The position numbers were made by a program, and so were the translations under genes. The notes under the pieces were generated by a model, which did not search any database, was not told where the DNA came from, and worked only from the letters and a program-made list of their open reading frames with translations. From Heliopora coerulea (lineage: Eukaryota > Cnidaria > Anthozoa > Scleralcyonacea > Helioporidae), in NCBI GenBank assembly GCA_030142905.1, contig JASJOG010000076.1, positions 1,131,001 to 1,195,000 on the forward strand: a stretch of DNA of 64,000 nucleotides, read 5' to 3'. Shown here in pieces: positions 10,335-42,246 of the stretch. Position 1 is the first letter of the stretch, and every line of letters starts with the position of its first letter.

Positions 10335-12094
10335 ACCCCCAAAAATTTTAGTATTATATAATGGAACCTTGAGAATATTGTTTTGATGCACACTTTTGGC
10401 ACTGGTTGAAGGTTTGTCCTCACCCTTAGTGAAAAAAAGTGCAAGCTATGGCCCAGGGAGATAAGCAAACTGTAAAAATATAAAATCTGGAGTTCCAAGT
10501 GAATATATGGATTCAAGGTATTAATGCCAGTTGGGGACTGACCAATGCCATAGATGTATTTCGTGAGTTTTCACTTCTTAGTTTATTCATATTTTCAGGC
10601 TCTTTATTACCCTGAACTATGTCATGCCTCCCAATGAGTCTGTATAATCTTGTTTGCAATGTAAATACAGCATAATTTGTGGTAATAAAACTAAACTTTC
10701 AGTCAGCTAATAAAGTAGCAGCAGTAGTAGTCATTGCCTTTTGGCTTTCAAATTTCTCAATTTTTAAATTATCACACCTCAGTATTCTATTACTTTTGCT
10801 ACTTTGTATTACTGATATACCAGTCACTTTGAAAATTTTTTTTAAGTCCAAAACGTCAATATGTTTCCCTCTACTGGTGACCATTTGAGAACTCTGTGAG
10901 AGAAAGAGAAAAAATATAAATGGCTGTAGCTAGGGGGCCAGAAAGTTCTTAGCACAAGCAAAAGCACCCCAGCTATGACCTGTCAGCTATGAGCTCTCTT
11001 TGACACTGGTTAATTGTGAAGTTTCGTTTCATAATTGACACTTCCTAGGATGTGCAAGTTCTCTGTTATATGTCCTCATACGTTCTAACAGTTTTCGGGT
11101 CAGAAATTAGGGGAATCACTGATTATTTTAATGAAATACATGATAAATTTGATCACGGTAACTGCGAATATCGTCAACCTGTTTTGATTTGATTGACTAC
11201 ATATTTTTAACGTTTCGACTAAATCTTTGTCATCACCAGGCAATTGAAATTTAATCGAAACATTGAATACTCATTTAAGTATGTTGACGATATTCCCAGT
11301 CACGTAGTTGTATGCAGTATTACTACTGCTATTAATATTCATCTAACAGATTGAGGAAATAATATTCAAACAACAGGACGTGCTCCAGTGCAGGAGGATC
11401 AGGCTCTAGCGGAACTGAAGTCAATGTTTCGTCTGTGGTTTGGTACTATGTCCGATATGCTGACATCAAGGAAAGCCAAGGTCAAATAACACTTAACGAC
11501 ATGAAACGCCGCACACAAAATTTGAGCATCAAAAAAAACAAAAAAAATATTTCCTTCCTCCACACCTCCTACTCGTCTATCCTGATCGATAGGCTGCTTT
11601 CGATTTGCGACCTTCAGTTGGTTGTTTGTTACAGAGGTTGTTGCTTTTTAGTGCGAACTACCCTGTACACCGGCCCGTCCAAGGTCGCTGTTGTCGATTT
11701 CCAATGGGTGTAAAAAGTCGTGCGGGCGATGTCGTTCCTCGAGTTGATTGGCTGAACGTCGAACGGAAAAGTTGACTTTAAGCCAACTTTTTCACAATAG
11801 AAGTGTCGCCGGCGCGACTTTTTATAGCCACTAGAAATCGGCGTTAACGAGAAAAACAGCTGGTCATCCCGCCTCCTCAGAAGGGGCAGGGTGAGAAACA
11901 GTTATTGATTATATTCGTGGTAGGTGGGTATCATACCAGAACGCACATTCCAATAAAATAAAACATTGTTTTAAATCTGGTGTCATAACTATAGTTCAGC
12001 TATGTATTAACGGCATGTGGGTTGAGAAATGAAGTCCACGCTTTTGGAACTCGATAAATAGTATCCCGACACTATGATATACAAATATATATAG

Positions 12095-12167
<73 letters not shown>

Positions 12168-12744
12168 GAATAAGCTTAAAATTCTGGGTTGTAACTCAGA
12201 GTTTCACGTTCTTTGGACGATCATCAGACAACTGTCAGCCATTTTATGGAGATCAGCTAACCTAAGAAGGAGAGAGTCAAATTCTGATGGCAAGAGAAGA
12301 GCAAAGTATGGTACGTAAGAATAGCAGAACTACCGGGCACTGTTGTGTCGAAATAGGGATACCCGGGAGTTGTTACCAGTATCAGATGCAACGGTATAAT
12401 AGTGCTGGTAGTGATGTTAACGTGCATTTCCCGTTTTGCTCATTCCCTCCGTCCGACATGACTGATCTTGTACAATATCACTATTTATGTCATACAAAAG
12501 GCATCAGCCCTGTGGTACATCATGAGATGCAAAATCAAAGACAGTCCCGATTTTTATATCACAGTGTAGGTTCACGAAAGCTTAGATGACTTTCTTTCAG
12601 CAGTACAACTTTGTTTCCATATATGGCTAGGATAGCCATATTTGTCAGCATAATGAATTTGACAAAGACCGGAACTTCGCCTTCCCCTCTGATCTTCTAC
12701 CAAGAAAACCTCGAAGTATCCTTGTGTTTGTTTTCTGTAATTAG
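10335..12744. other. Intergenic region and probable 5' region of ASAP gene
   Basis: No coding exon was recognised. A hairpin-forming repeat has arms GAATATCGTCAAC (11166-11178) and its complement at 11283-11295, with ACGTTTCGACTAAATC and CATCACC between them. A locally CpG-richer stretch at about 11660-11880 could be promoter. The AG at 12743-12744 suggests that an upstream non-coding or alternative first exon of ASAP lies somewhere here. Confidence 0.4.
12080..12163. repeat. (ATACAT)n(TA)n microsatellite
   Basis: ATACAT-type hexamer array passing into a TA tract. The following sequence contains GACGATCATCAGAC, a motif shared with other repeats in the window. Confidence 0.85.
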
Positions 12745-12774
12745 GTTTACGTTTCAAAGGAATACTTCACGAGA

Positions 12775-32409
<19,635 letters not shown>

Positions 32410-32530
32410 TGAGACTGGATAAGCAGAAGGCAAGACGGAAATAGTTTTCAGAAAGAAGTGAAGAATTCCCTCCGGTTTCTCGGAATTACTTCAGTAATCC
32501 AAATTAAGCGTAGCTTCAAGGAATGATATT

Positions 32531-32536
32531 AATAAA
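32531..32536 (+). terminator. Candidate poly(A) signal of ASAP gene
   Basis: AATAAA about 120 bases after the ASAP stop codon. Confidence 0.5.
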
Positions 32537-32539
32537 TCC

Positions 32540-33680
32540 AGGATACTGCAATACCGCCGTATCTGATTTGAATGCAATTGTTAAGAATGATGACTGAACG
32601 TTTTGAATCAAGGTAAAAGAGGAAGTTGGAAAATATAGGCTTGACAGGGACCATGAAATGGTCTAGTTAAGTTGCAGGAAATATATTAGTTCCTTGATCC
32701 GTGCTCCCCGAAGCTTTATAATAATTTTTGCTATGTGAAATAGAGTGGGAGGGTATCGTAAAAATGTTCTTGTCTTTCGTGTATTTTAATTGAACTTTAT
32801 TGAGAACGACTGTAAATAGTGCGATTTTAGATATAGGCGAACATGAAATCACATTATTCTAGATAGAGAGTATTGACTTAAATGATGTATATGGTGTAGA
32901 GCTGTATATGAGGAAATGTCGTGGCCTTCGAATTACTGTATGGAAATTTATTATAATAGAACTTATCAGTAGTAAAAAAAAGAGAATAGTAGAAATCTTT
33001 TTTGGTCGACTTTCTGGAAGACCGGGTGCTTTCCTGTGGAAGTAATATTCCAAATCCGGGTTAATGTTATAGACGTGTTTATTTCTAAATCCTTCGTGCC
33101 ATTAACGGCTGCGTGGCGCAGCCAAGCCATTGTCAATGACACACACTGAACCTGGAAACTTAGCCCATAACGCCGACGAGGCACACAAAATTTAGATCTA
33201 TGTTACACTGAGGACAATGACAAAGCAATGCAGATCAGAAAATGCTTTTGATAAGAAATTAGTTTGGAGTGAGATTGAGAATGTCAGCTGTCAAGAATTT
33301 GTATGACGAACAAAACGATGCTATGGTTAGTGATTCCAAAAGCATTGCCCGAATCTTGAGCAGAGGAGACAGGAGCATTCCTGATGATGACTAAAATCAA
33401 GTCGAAACGTAGGTAATACTTGGTAAATAAATACACTGGAAATATATTCGGGGTCACCGTTGTTTTGCATTTTATCAATACTCGGTGGTTCCCGTAAAAT
33501 ACGATAAAGATACTAACAAAGTTTTGCTGGATTGCAGTCAATCCATTGAGGTTCAAAGGACAACTGTCTGGCGGCCATGTTGGAGGTAACATACAGCAGC
33601 AGCTAATGAGACTGTTTTGTCAAAAGACTACCAACATGGTGACCATGAAGCCAGCAACTGCGCAAAAGTTGCAAAGTCAA
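32540..33680. other. Intergenic, no gene seen
   Basis: Open frames up to about 100 codons occur on the minus strand but show no recognisable motif. I saw no element here except a repeat-like GGCGGCCATGTTGGAGG near 33570. Confidence 0.35.
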
Positions 33681-34566
33681 TTTTTTCATATGCAGGGATT
33701 ACAAATACGCCAATTTGGGCGTATTTTACGCCAAAAATATTGAAATGACTCTAAAACACATACAACCGTAGTCGGTTTGACTCCAGAAAATAATACATGA
33801 AATATTCAAAAGTAGACCATTTCTGGTTATTCTTAGAACATAGAATACTTTCTTAGGAACTAATTTCAGGAAAAATTTTTTTTAAATAAGATGAATATAT
33901 ATAATTACATTGATGAATGATCGTTCCTCTTGGCCGCCATCTTGAATTGAGTCGTGGTTCGAGATATGGTAACATACATGAAGTACCTCACCTATCCAAT
34001 ACTGCCGTCACCTGATATGGATGGTCTAGTTGATGGCTGTGTGAAGCAGTGGCAGGAAGCACGTAGGGGCAGATGAACAATAAACTCTGTTGTTCACACA
34101 AGATATTACAGTGACTTATTTTACTTTACTCTTTCACTTGGTTGCTGAAACATTTTCAGATTTTAACAAAGCAGATAGTAACAGATATTTAATTACCTCT
34201 TAGGATAAATTGTCCGTTGAGTTGTAATATCAATGATTTGAATTTGTTTTGTGGAGCAACCAAAAGATGTTTATTTAATTTTTGGCCACTGTTTGAAATT
34301 ACTGGCAAATCAACGCTTTAAGGTATACAAAGTTGTTTGTATTGTGTTTTGGTGTGAATAAACATTAAAATAATAAATTTGTTTTCAGCTACAAAGTAGA
34401 AAGTTGGTACAGTGAATGAAGTATGCATTTTTTCAATATTTTAGTTCCTTTTTATTGTCACATGTAATGACTCCAGAATTTCTGAGATGACTCCAAAATT
34501 TCAAAGCAGGAAGTCAAAATGACTCCAAAGGAAGTGTCAAATTTGTAATCCCTGCATATGAAAAAA
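33681..34566. mobile_element. Non-autonomous DNA element with 26-bp perfect terminal inverted repeats
   Basis: Positions 33681-33706 and 34541-34566 are exact inverted copies whose inner part is CAGGGATTACAAAT. The outer part is T6 followed by CATATG, which is itself a palindrome. The true end could therefore be the CAGGG, with CATATG as target sequence. Subterminal GACTCCAAA/GACTCTAAA motifs recur inside. The roughly 890 bases hold no long frame. Superfamily uncertain, hAT-like if the element starts at CAGGG. Confidence 0.65.
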
Positions 34567-35140
34567 CTAAAGTGCGAAAGGCAGCTAGAAGCAATGTTTA
34601 ATCTGTAGTTGTGGGTGCGATACAAATTTTTCCCAGTTTACCTAATTTTGTTTTCCTCTTTGCTGATCTTTTTTGATACTTATTAACCTCTGGACCACAA
34701 ACAACCTTCGTACTCATGAAGCAAGCGACGTTTAATCGGTAGTTGTGAGTGTAACGCCAAGTTCCCGTAATTTACATAAAATTTTTACCTGATTTTCCTC
34801 TCCTAGCATGTTTTTCTATCCTTGATATAGTTGACAATTACATATATATTTGCAAAATGGTGATCTTAATGAATTTCTCGTCCCTTAATAATTTAGTGTA
34901 TTATATTCAAATACAAACTACTATTGTCTATCACTGATCAAATACAGCAAATTTTATGTATTTGCCATGTTGAGCAGTACTGTTGGTTACCAATCCCTTT
35001 GGTGTGATCGCCAGATATTTTTGGGGATATAACTTGGATCGGAATGATCGGAATCCTTTGCTTCCACTTAGATGAACATCAATAAATATTGCTTCTTTTT
35101 TGGATTTCTTCTACAAAAGACATGCAAGTTGATATTAATG
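34567..35140. other. Intergenic, no gene seen
   Basis: AT-rich sequence without a convincing exon or repeat structure. It lies 3' of the minus-strand FGF-like gene. Confidence 0.35.
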
Positions 35141-35146
35141 TTTATT
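35141..35146 (-). terminator. Candidate poly(A) signal of minus-strand FGF-like gene
   Basis: TTTATT on the plus strand (AATAAA on the minus) about 370 bases past the stop codon. A distant but plausible signal. Confidence 0.3.
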
Positions 35147-35514
35147 ATAAGGTCATCTATTTCCCTTCCATACACTTTTCAATGTCTTGGGAAGAAATAA
35201 AAGTCGAAATTGAGACATAGCCGTGGGTGACGAGGCAAGTGTCAACTGTGTCAGCCTTCTTGTGGCACAAAATACTATAGTTTTGGCTAACATCAGGCTG
35301 TTCCTTACAACAAAATCAATGAAAAATCCACCATCTATTTAAATCAGAGTTCTTTCTCAACATCAAAATCTCGGTTCAGCAATTGAAGCTATAGTGTTCC
35401 TTTACTGCATATGATTGTCAGACACCTGGTGTCAAAGTCTACCTTTCATATTTTTCAGGTGGGGCGAACGGTTTTGGCGTGGCGCCGTTGGTGGTTCGGG
35501 AATCATGATGTCTA

Positions 35515-38500
35515 CTATCGTGTGTCGTAAGCCATGGCAGCTGGTAAAATTACTGTTGTTTTGCCTGTGGGAGAAAATGTGAAAACCGAGGGTAGATTTT
35601 CAGGTTGGACTATCCAGTTTGTCGTAATTTGAAATAGAGTTCGAAGGTTTCCATAACGTCTTCTTTCGTCATTTGGCACTTGGAACATAACAAAAGACAT
35701 ATTCACTAGAACCTCGGAGAAAGAGTGTGTCTTGTGGCCCCTCGGCCCCAGCTCGGATAACAAGGCAATCTCGGAGCCACTAAACACATTGTTTCTCTCA
35801 ATACCAGGAAATGTGTGTATTACACCTTATGCTGTTCATTACCAGAAAATATACTATCATTAACGCTAACCTCAAGCTCGTTAATACAAAAATACTTTCA
35901 TTTTATTCAACTCATGTTCATTAGCGTAGATATGCAACCATTTTCATGAAAGGGCATTCCTTAGCGCAAACAGACGACTATTAACACCATTCTACTATAC
36001 ATTAGAGATGATAAAATTTCAATTAGGCAAGATATTTCTCTTGCCTTGAAATTGAAAATTTTCTTGTAATTGAAATTCTCTTGTAATTGAAAATTTTTTA
36101 TCCCTAATGTATAGTAGAATGGTGTTAATGGTCGTCTATTGGCGCTATGGAATGTCTTTCGATGCAAATGGTTGCGTATCTGCGCTAATGAATGTCAATT
36201 GAATAAAATGAATGTATTTTTGCGGTAAAGAGTTTGAGGTGGGCTTAAATGATAGTATATTTTCTGGTAATGAACAGCAAAAAGTGTAATACCTTTCTAC
36301 TGTCGAACTCTTACGAAATACTTTGAAATTCGAACTTACGCTCAAACTAACTTGTCCATTGCTTTTCATGATCAAAAACCTATTGGCCTGTAGTCCTTTA
36401 ATAGTAACCTCTCCATTTAACCCAGATGACTGTAGCTCTAATTTAGCTGGAAAAAAACACATCATTTAAGAGGAGTTTCAGTTAAGTTGTTGATATATTG
36501 GAGAGTAGGTAAAAACCCTTAAAGAAAATTTCATGTATTATTTCACATAGGGTCCAAAACGTATGGGATCAACATTTTAACATGCGAATGTTGTCATTCC
36601 ACATATGAATATGGAACATTTTTACGTATAAAGTTTACATTTCACATGAGAAATTAGAACTCGTCCACACATAAAATGATTGATTCATATTTTAAATGCA
36701 TGGCAGTAACATTTTTGAAAGAGAAGTTGGAAAGCATGCCATGATGTCTAAGTTTAGAAGAAAACTTCCGCCCTTTTGTCATAAACTTTGAGCGGTCGAG
36801 CAAATTCTAAATTGGCTGCACCCAGAAGCGTAAAAGACGAGGATGATAAGACATATCTCGAGTAATAAGGACAGATATGATAAAACTTTTAACGTTTCTT
36901 AAAATTCTTGAGAAACTTTCAAAATGTAATTTATTTTACTAGCACAGCAGCTCTTTGCAAATTTGTGACGATGTCAGCGTCTCCCCCACAATGGCCAAGA
37001 GAAGATAAGAGAGTACTTTATAAAGAATTCAAGCCTAAAATTGACCAAATGACGCGCAAAAGCCACTCATTGTCACAGCTTGTGTGCCTACGAATACTAG
37101 AGATTTCAAATTATTTTCAAAATTATTTATGTGTTGGCATGTATTTATGTATCAACGGATGTATGTAGGAAAGATTCTAGGTAGGAACGTAGGTAGGTAG
37201 ATAAGTGGGCAGGCAGGAAGGTAGGTAAGCAGATAAGTAAGTAGGTACGTCAATCAGTCAGTCATTAGTTTACGTGCGTAATTTGGAAGGTAGAATATAA
37301 CGGAAGGCGAAGCTGTGGGTGTAGGTGTCCTTCAGTCTAGCAAGATTAAGGACTTCAAAAAAGACAAAAGTACTACTACTTGTACACCATCCGCACACAC
37401 ACACATGCACACACACACATACACACACGCACGCACACCCACCTCAGACTTGTATATGTACCCATACACACACAACAGGTTTAGAATATATTAATTTTTT
37501 TCAAGATTTCCCATGTGTTAGTACGTTTAACCTATCAATCTGTTTACTACTTTATTCCAATAAAATATGATGTCCAGTTTGTCAAAGTTGCTCGCTACTC
37601 ATAAGTAGTTCAAACACAAATCTTGGCGAAGCTGCTGGTTTTATCAGGTTTTACGATGAAAATCTTTCATGAAGTTAAAGAGCGCCATTAAACCTCATTT
37701 TAAAGATTCACTATAACGACGAAAGCAAGTCAAATAATGCCTCACGACTGGAAAATTTAATGTTGTTATACTCACAGGTGTTGAGCCAAGGCACTTAATT
37801 ATAAGTAGAACGAGGTTGAACGATTTCATTGGAGATAACCAGATTTTAATCAATACTGGTATTGTTTGCGTGTATTAATTAAGAAACATCTGAAAGTGAA
37901 ACGGCCACTTGTATGCCAGTCTACGTAATGAATAAACTTGTTCAAAACATTAACATTGCTGTCTTACAACTCTGGCAACGGTCATGGTTACAAATTATAA
38001 AGGTCGAAGGAATACGTGGGCTCTAAGAGCTACTTGACTTTCTGTAAGTCGAAATGCATTTCTCACGACTGCCACGAGAGGAACCAGCTGCATTTTCATC
38101 GGCTCAACTCAACGGTTTTCTCACTCGACGAGACGCATTTCCTTTACAAAGGAAGTGAGTATTGAATTTACTAAGCTGTTCTTCATTTTAATGAACGTTT
38201 ATTTTTAGAGTCCTTATATTCTACTGTGGACAGCAGCAAGGTTAATGAGAAACGGGAGTTTCCGTAGGCTTATGCTCCATTGTTACAGTCCCTTAGGGTC
38301 ACATGTAGTAGTATTTAATGGACTGGGTAAAGACATTCTGTTCGTTTAAGGTTTTTAGCTCTGGTGAAGATCACTGTCGGTGATCGAAAATTTAGGTTTT
38401 AAAAAAGTTTTATTTCAGGTCAGTTTCAATTGTATTTATTTATACTTAGCTCTTCTTGTTCTGTTACTTTCATTATTTTACCCCGGCTAACTTCGGACGA

Positions 38501-40810
38501 TTTTACTCGTCAAGGGGAGACGTCTCGGTCCGTAGTGTTGAGACTATCTCAAGTGATAATGTTTTTCGAAATTCAAACTATTAATTCTATTCTCCAGTAC
38601 TGAAGCGATGTCAATTAACCCCTTTCATGCATGATTTTTCATTCATTTATTCTTACTTCTTTCTTCTTTTTTGCTTTGTTCGTTCATCAGTTCTGTTGTT
38701 GTAGTTTGTTGTCGTACGACAACGGTATGCATGAAAGTGTTAATCTGTTCTTCACGCGAGTTGTTGAAGGGAAGAATGGCCTCTTAATTGGTTTGATTTA
38801 ACGAGAAAACTGTTTACTTCATTTATCCTGCTAAAATTAAATAATTTTATACCAGAATAGATATATGCCAGAAGTATCGTCTTTCTTTCAAAGATTTAAG
38901 GGAGAGGAACCAATAATAGGCGTAGGTTGCCATGAAACCTGGACTTCAAGTCTTCAAGATAATTTTGATAAATGACAGCATGAAAAAGTTGGTCCGATAT
39001 GGTCTAATGGACAAAATGAGTTCTTTAAATCTTTAACTATATATTTTTTGAGAATCAACCCTGTTGCTTTTATCTCACCATGGTATCTTAACTTTCCCTA
39101 GTCTACTGATATAACTAGGAGCCATTACAGGAGTAAGGACTGTGTTTTTGTAATATTCAAAAAACAAGCAGAAGTGCTTTATCGGCAACAGTCGAGAGTG
39201 TTAGATCCAGTAAAGTGCGCATCAGGGGCGTAGGTGGCATTTTATAAGTGGATAGGCCAAATTCTCTCCTAGGACACTGGAAAGGTGTCAGGTGAGGCTT
39301 TCCGGTTGTACGATCGATTTTTCGAGAGGTATTTTGAGCCATGACTGAGAAACTATAATGTATGGCTTGGACGAAAGGACTCCATGTTTTCGACGATGTG
39401 AGCCTACAGAATGAGTTCAACGGCGTTGGACATTGACAGCGAATAAGGTAATTACATAGGATTTAAATGGTTGAAATTCTCTTGACTTTTCTTTAAATAT
39501 AGGTGTTTGTGTCAATGTCATGTTGATTTAATTGATTATACTATGAAAATAGAGTGTTGAAATCGTTTTGGCTTTTCGTTAAATGTTCGTGTTTGTGTTA
39601 CTGTCTAGACAAAACGCTATTATTTTAAATAAGCGTCCTGTCCATATTAGCCCCTAATGATATGTCGCTTCCCCGATAATTGTGAAAAGAAGTTAAGCAG
39701 CCCAGGCAATTATTCTAACATTTACGGTAACTATTAGACCAGGTCCAATTTTCAGTTTATACTTTAGTACTTTCAGTACAAAACCCTGTGCTTCAAAAAT
39801 CTAGATTTCCTTTTTACTCGAACGTTTGACAAATATTCGTAACGTAAAGTTAAAATGCAATGTCCGTTCCTTTACTGAAATAGATAGCTAGCAGTTCTGA
39901 ACGAGTTTGATATAAATAAATTCATTTAAACTAGTTTAGATGGCGTTAACCAGTTATAATACTTTCGAATATTCGATAAATAAACTAGTCCCCTTGCAGT
40001 TATGGCGCCAGGAATTTCCCGACGCAGGGGCTAACGTCCCCGACTTGGGGGGGGGCTAATCATTAGGCGCTTTGATCACGCCTCCTTTATAATTTCGTTA
40101 TTTGAAGGTCGAAAATATCACGTTATTTTTCGCAAGAATAATCGCAACAACTGAATAGAAACAGTTTACTTTCAGATTTGACATGAAGATAAGAGTCTAT
40201 TATCTTTCTTGGCTAAATCAATAACAACTATTCATGGTTTCTACGTGCGTTTATCAGTGGAAATTCCCCGACAGATTGTTAATTTTTCCCAATACGTAGG
40301 GGCTAAGCTCGGCTTCTGGCGCTACCCCTTTCCCCTTGGTGTTTATTTCGACAAAACAAATTTTCGTCGATTAACTGAAAAAGAAACCTCATCTGAAAAT
40401 TCTAAACGAGTTTGACATAAATGAATTTGATTAAACTAGTTCAGATGGTATTAATCTGGTATCATATTTTCTCATAAGGAAGATTATTACTTCCCATGCT
40501 GTTTGTTTTCCAACATGTGTTTTTATCGCATACGTTTACTGAACTTACAATAAGAGTTGCCTGTGTCTTCTCCTCTGACTTTGCTTTTGAATATGGTGAG
40601 ATATTTGCCCTCTTTGCTAATGATCGTCACTTTCTTTCGACTATTACCCTTGTTCATTGGTGCCGCTTTGGCGTAGTTTAGCTCAACGGTTAGGAACAGC
40701 AACGACATTAGAATCAGTTTTTTCATCGTTGCTTTGGTTGTGGGCTGCCATTGTCTGGAACTTAATTTTAAACAATTTGAAGAGTACTTTTTACCAGAAC
40801 GTAGGATCAT
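35515..40810 (-). CDS. FGF-like secreted beta-trefoil protein, copy A, three exons
   Basis: Exons on the minus strand: 40810-40549, 36446-36340, and about 35712-35515. Exon 1 carries a hydrophobic signal segment (MKKLILMSLLFL, then NYAKA) and the first trefoil strands KVTIISKEGKYLTI. Exon 2 is 107 bases and reads KLELQSSGLNGEVTIKGLQA, then NRFLIMKSNGQVSLS. This is the FGF strand pattern, and the length is close to the 104-base middle exon typical of FGF genes. By my count 24 of 36 residues of exon 2 match copy B at 46.8-49.9 kb. Exon 3 is less certain: FQITTNWIV and PSVFTF align with copy B, but its acceptor is chosen by pyrimidine context only. Length is about 188 residues from the first ATG, or 160 from the ATG at the hydrophobic segment (40726). 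Expected role: extracellular ligand. Confidence 0.75.
35817..36292. mobile_element. 476-bp palindromic fold-back element in FGF-like copy A intron
   Basis: Left arm (35817 to about 36030) and right arm (about 36090 to 36292) are inverted copies along almost their whole length. Ends read inward as GTATTACACCTTATGCTG and GTATTACACTTTTTGCTG, then both GTTCATTACCAG. Middle blocks such as ATTAACACCATTCTACTA are identical. Short AATTGAAA-type repeats form the loop. It fills most of the second intron and ends about 50 bases from the exon 2 donor. No coding capacity. Confidence 0.8.
37140..37255. repeat. Degenerate (GTAG)n tract
   Basis: GTAGGTAGGTA-type tetramers with variants (AAGTAGGT, GGCAGGCAGGAAG), in the large intron of FGF-like copy A. 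A (CA)n tract follows at 37395-37472. Confidence 0.75.
38054..38154 (+). other. Possible orphan first exon
   Basis: An ATG opens a 33-codon frame, MHFSRLPREEPAAFSSAQLN and onward, ending at a consensus donor GTGAGT at 38155. No downstream partner exon was identified on this strand before the next gene, and no family is recognised. It lies inside the large intron of the opposite-strand FGF-like gene. Low confidence. Confidence 0.15.
38478..38535. repeat. Fragment related to TTAA MITE at 55983
   Basis: GACGATTTTACTCGTCAAGG followed by GGAGACGTCTCGG is also present, inverted and slightly changed, at about 55990-56025. Both are copies of one repeat family. Confidence 0.6.
38619..38739. mobile_element. 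TTAA-flanked MITE (piggyBac-like)
   Basis: TTAA at 38615-38618 and 38740-38743 brackets 121 bases. The ends are CCCCTTTCATGCAT and, read inward from the right, CACTTTCATGCAT. No coding capacity. Confidence 0.65.
38750..39890. other. Intron of FGF-like copy A, no element recognised
   Basis: Part of the 4.1-kb first intron. A minus-strand open frame at 39157-39420 has no splice context or recognisable motif and was not called. Confidence 0.35.
39894..40465. repeat. Direct repeat pair, about 65 bp, 506 bp apart
   Basis: 39894-39959 and 40400-40465 share ACGAGTTTGA, AACTAGTT and AGATGG blocks in the same order with scattered changes. They could be remnants of one element or a local duplication at the start of the copy A first intron. 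GGGG-rich segments lie between them. Confidence 0.5.
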
Positions 40811-40897
40811 TTTGGTGTACGTTCGTGAACTGCTTGCTAAGTGGAAATACTGAAGAGGCCTTCAGAGTTCTGTGATGAGCTAAAGTACTGGGTGCAT

Positions 40898-40907
40898 TAT
40901 TTATATA
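40898..40907 (-). promoter_or_regulatory. TATA box of FGF-like copy A
   Basis: On the minus strand TATATAAATA, followed by ATG-rich sequence, lies about 90 bases upstream of the first ATG at 40810. Copy B has TATAAATAAT at the same distance, and ATTTCCACTT follows in both leaders. Shared motif and spacing support promoter function. Confidence 0.6.
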
Positions 40908-41403
40908 GTAGCTCCCGGAGGAAGGTGAAAAAAAAAGTAGTTTTCTGGTAGGAAAGCCATAATTTTCAATCATTACGTCCCACGCAAACAAAGTGCAGGA
41001 CATAGCAATCCTCAAGAGACAGACCATTTACTTTTCAATGACTGCAAGCTTTTGACAAAATGTGGTAGGAGAAATCAGGAAATGTCGTACAATAAAGGTG
41101 TAATCTACGTGTTCCTCAAAGGGTGTTGTGAACAAAGATATCTAAAACTGAATTCTCTTCAAATCAAACCATAGGAAATTTTTGTTCATTAAAACCACAT
41201 GGTTCGACGCTCGGAGCAATTTCATTGCCCTGTGGGTAAACAGACTCTTAATGGTAATGCTTAAAATCCTTTATTTTTATAATTATGAGACCCAGTAATT
41301 CCGTATTTTTATATATCAATGATGACGAGGACCATTGGGAAGAATATGATAAAGAGCATTTGTAATGATAATGTATAAACTACACTGCTGGGAAAACAAA
41401 ATA

Positions 41404-41540
41404 TTACATAATCGCCTCGATCACATCCCTTGTTTTTGCAGTGTTTGATAGTCCTTCTGCTGTGAATCTACCTTCAAGATTTCTGTAGTTTAACCCGCAG
41501 GCATTCATTAGTTGTTTGGGGTTAATATTCCATGAGCCAG
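41404..41540 (-). CDS. Candidate terminal exon of an unidentified gene
   Basis: After an acceptor (CATACTTTACAG) the minus strand reads GSWNINPKQLMNACGLNYRN, then LEGRFTAEGL and TKTRDVIEAIM-like sequence (AKTRDVIEAIM) to a TAA. The 44 residues have balanced, protein-like composition with a charged helix-like end, unlike the frames around it. I do not recognise the family and found no matching upstream exon in the adjacent 5 kb. It may be the last exon of a gene interrupted by repeats, or a gene fragment. Confidence 0.3.
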
Positions 41541-41976
41541 CTGTAAAGTATGTTGGACAATATATCGAAAAATTAAAACTTAAAAAAAAACAAAAGTAGA
41601 TAAATGATATATCCTATGCGTATGCACTCACAGGTCTCTATAACAAGGAATAGATAGAAAGTTCCATGAAATCTACTTTCCGAGAACTGAATTCCACTGA
41701 TTTCACTGACGAGAACCAGTCTGAAATCTTACAAGTTTGCTGCAAGTTTTATTCAAAAAGGAACATCTCTTTTCTACCAACAACTCATCAAACAATATTA
41801 TTTTGGTATATTTGGTCATGAACTATTTAAACAAAACTGTACATTTTGGGACTCAACTGGGGTGTTTTGAAAACTGTGTGAAGCAATTTAGGTGGAGTTC
41901 AAATATTGCATCTCTTCACTGAGAATCAGTTGAATCGAACATTTGTTCACTTAAAGTTGTTAAAATGGATACAATA

Positions 41977-42246
41977 TAAAAAGTTTGTCCCAATGCTGCC
42001 AATATACTCGGTATCTTTACCATCAAACAGGTGTCCGGAAATCTTGAATTTTATCTCCAGGGGGTACTTTTACCGAGGGGTGGAATGCACTCAAACGCAC
42101 TCATTTGCTGCGTGGCTGGCACGACGGCCCTTTTGAGAAGAGATGGACAAAAAGTGAAACAACCGGTACTGATATGTGATAGTACATATCAAAATGTTAG
42201 ATTAGATTCTTTGATTAATTTATCGCAGCGCAACTTGTACATTTAA
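41977..42246 (+). pseudogene. Coding-like fragment, family unknown
   Basis: An 88-codon frame without a good start reads CPNAANILGIFTIKQVSGNL, EFYLQGVLLPRGGMHSNALI and so on, ending LSQRNLYI and a stop. Its composition is protein-like, but it has no clear start, no splice evidence and no recognised motif. It may be a transposon gene remnant. Confidence 0.15.

Noticed and set aside
39157..39420. 87-codon minus-strand frame in the FGF-like copy A intron
   Set aside because: No splice sites, start context or motif to support an exon.
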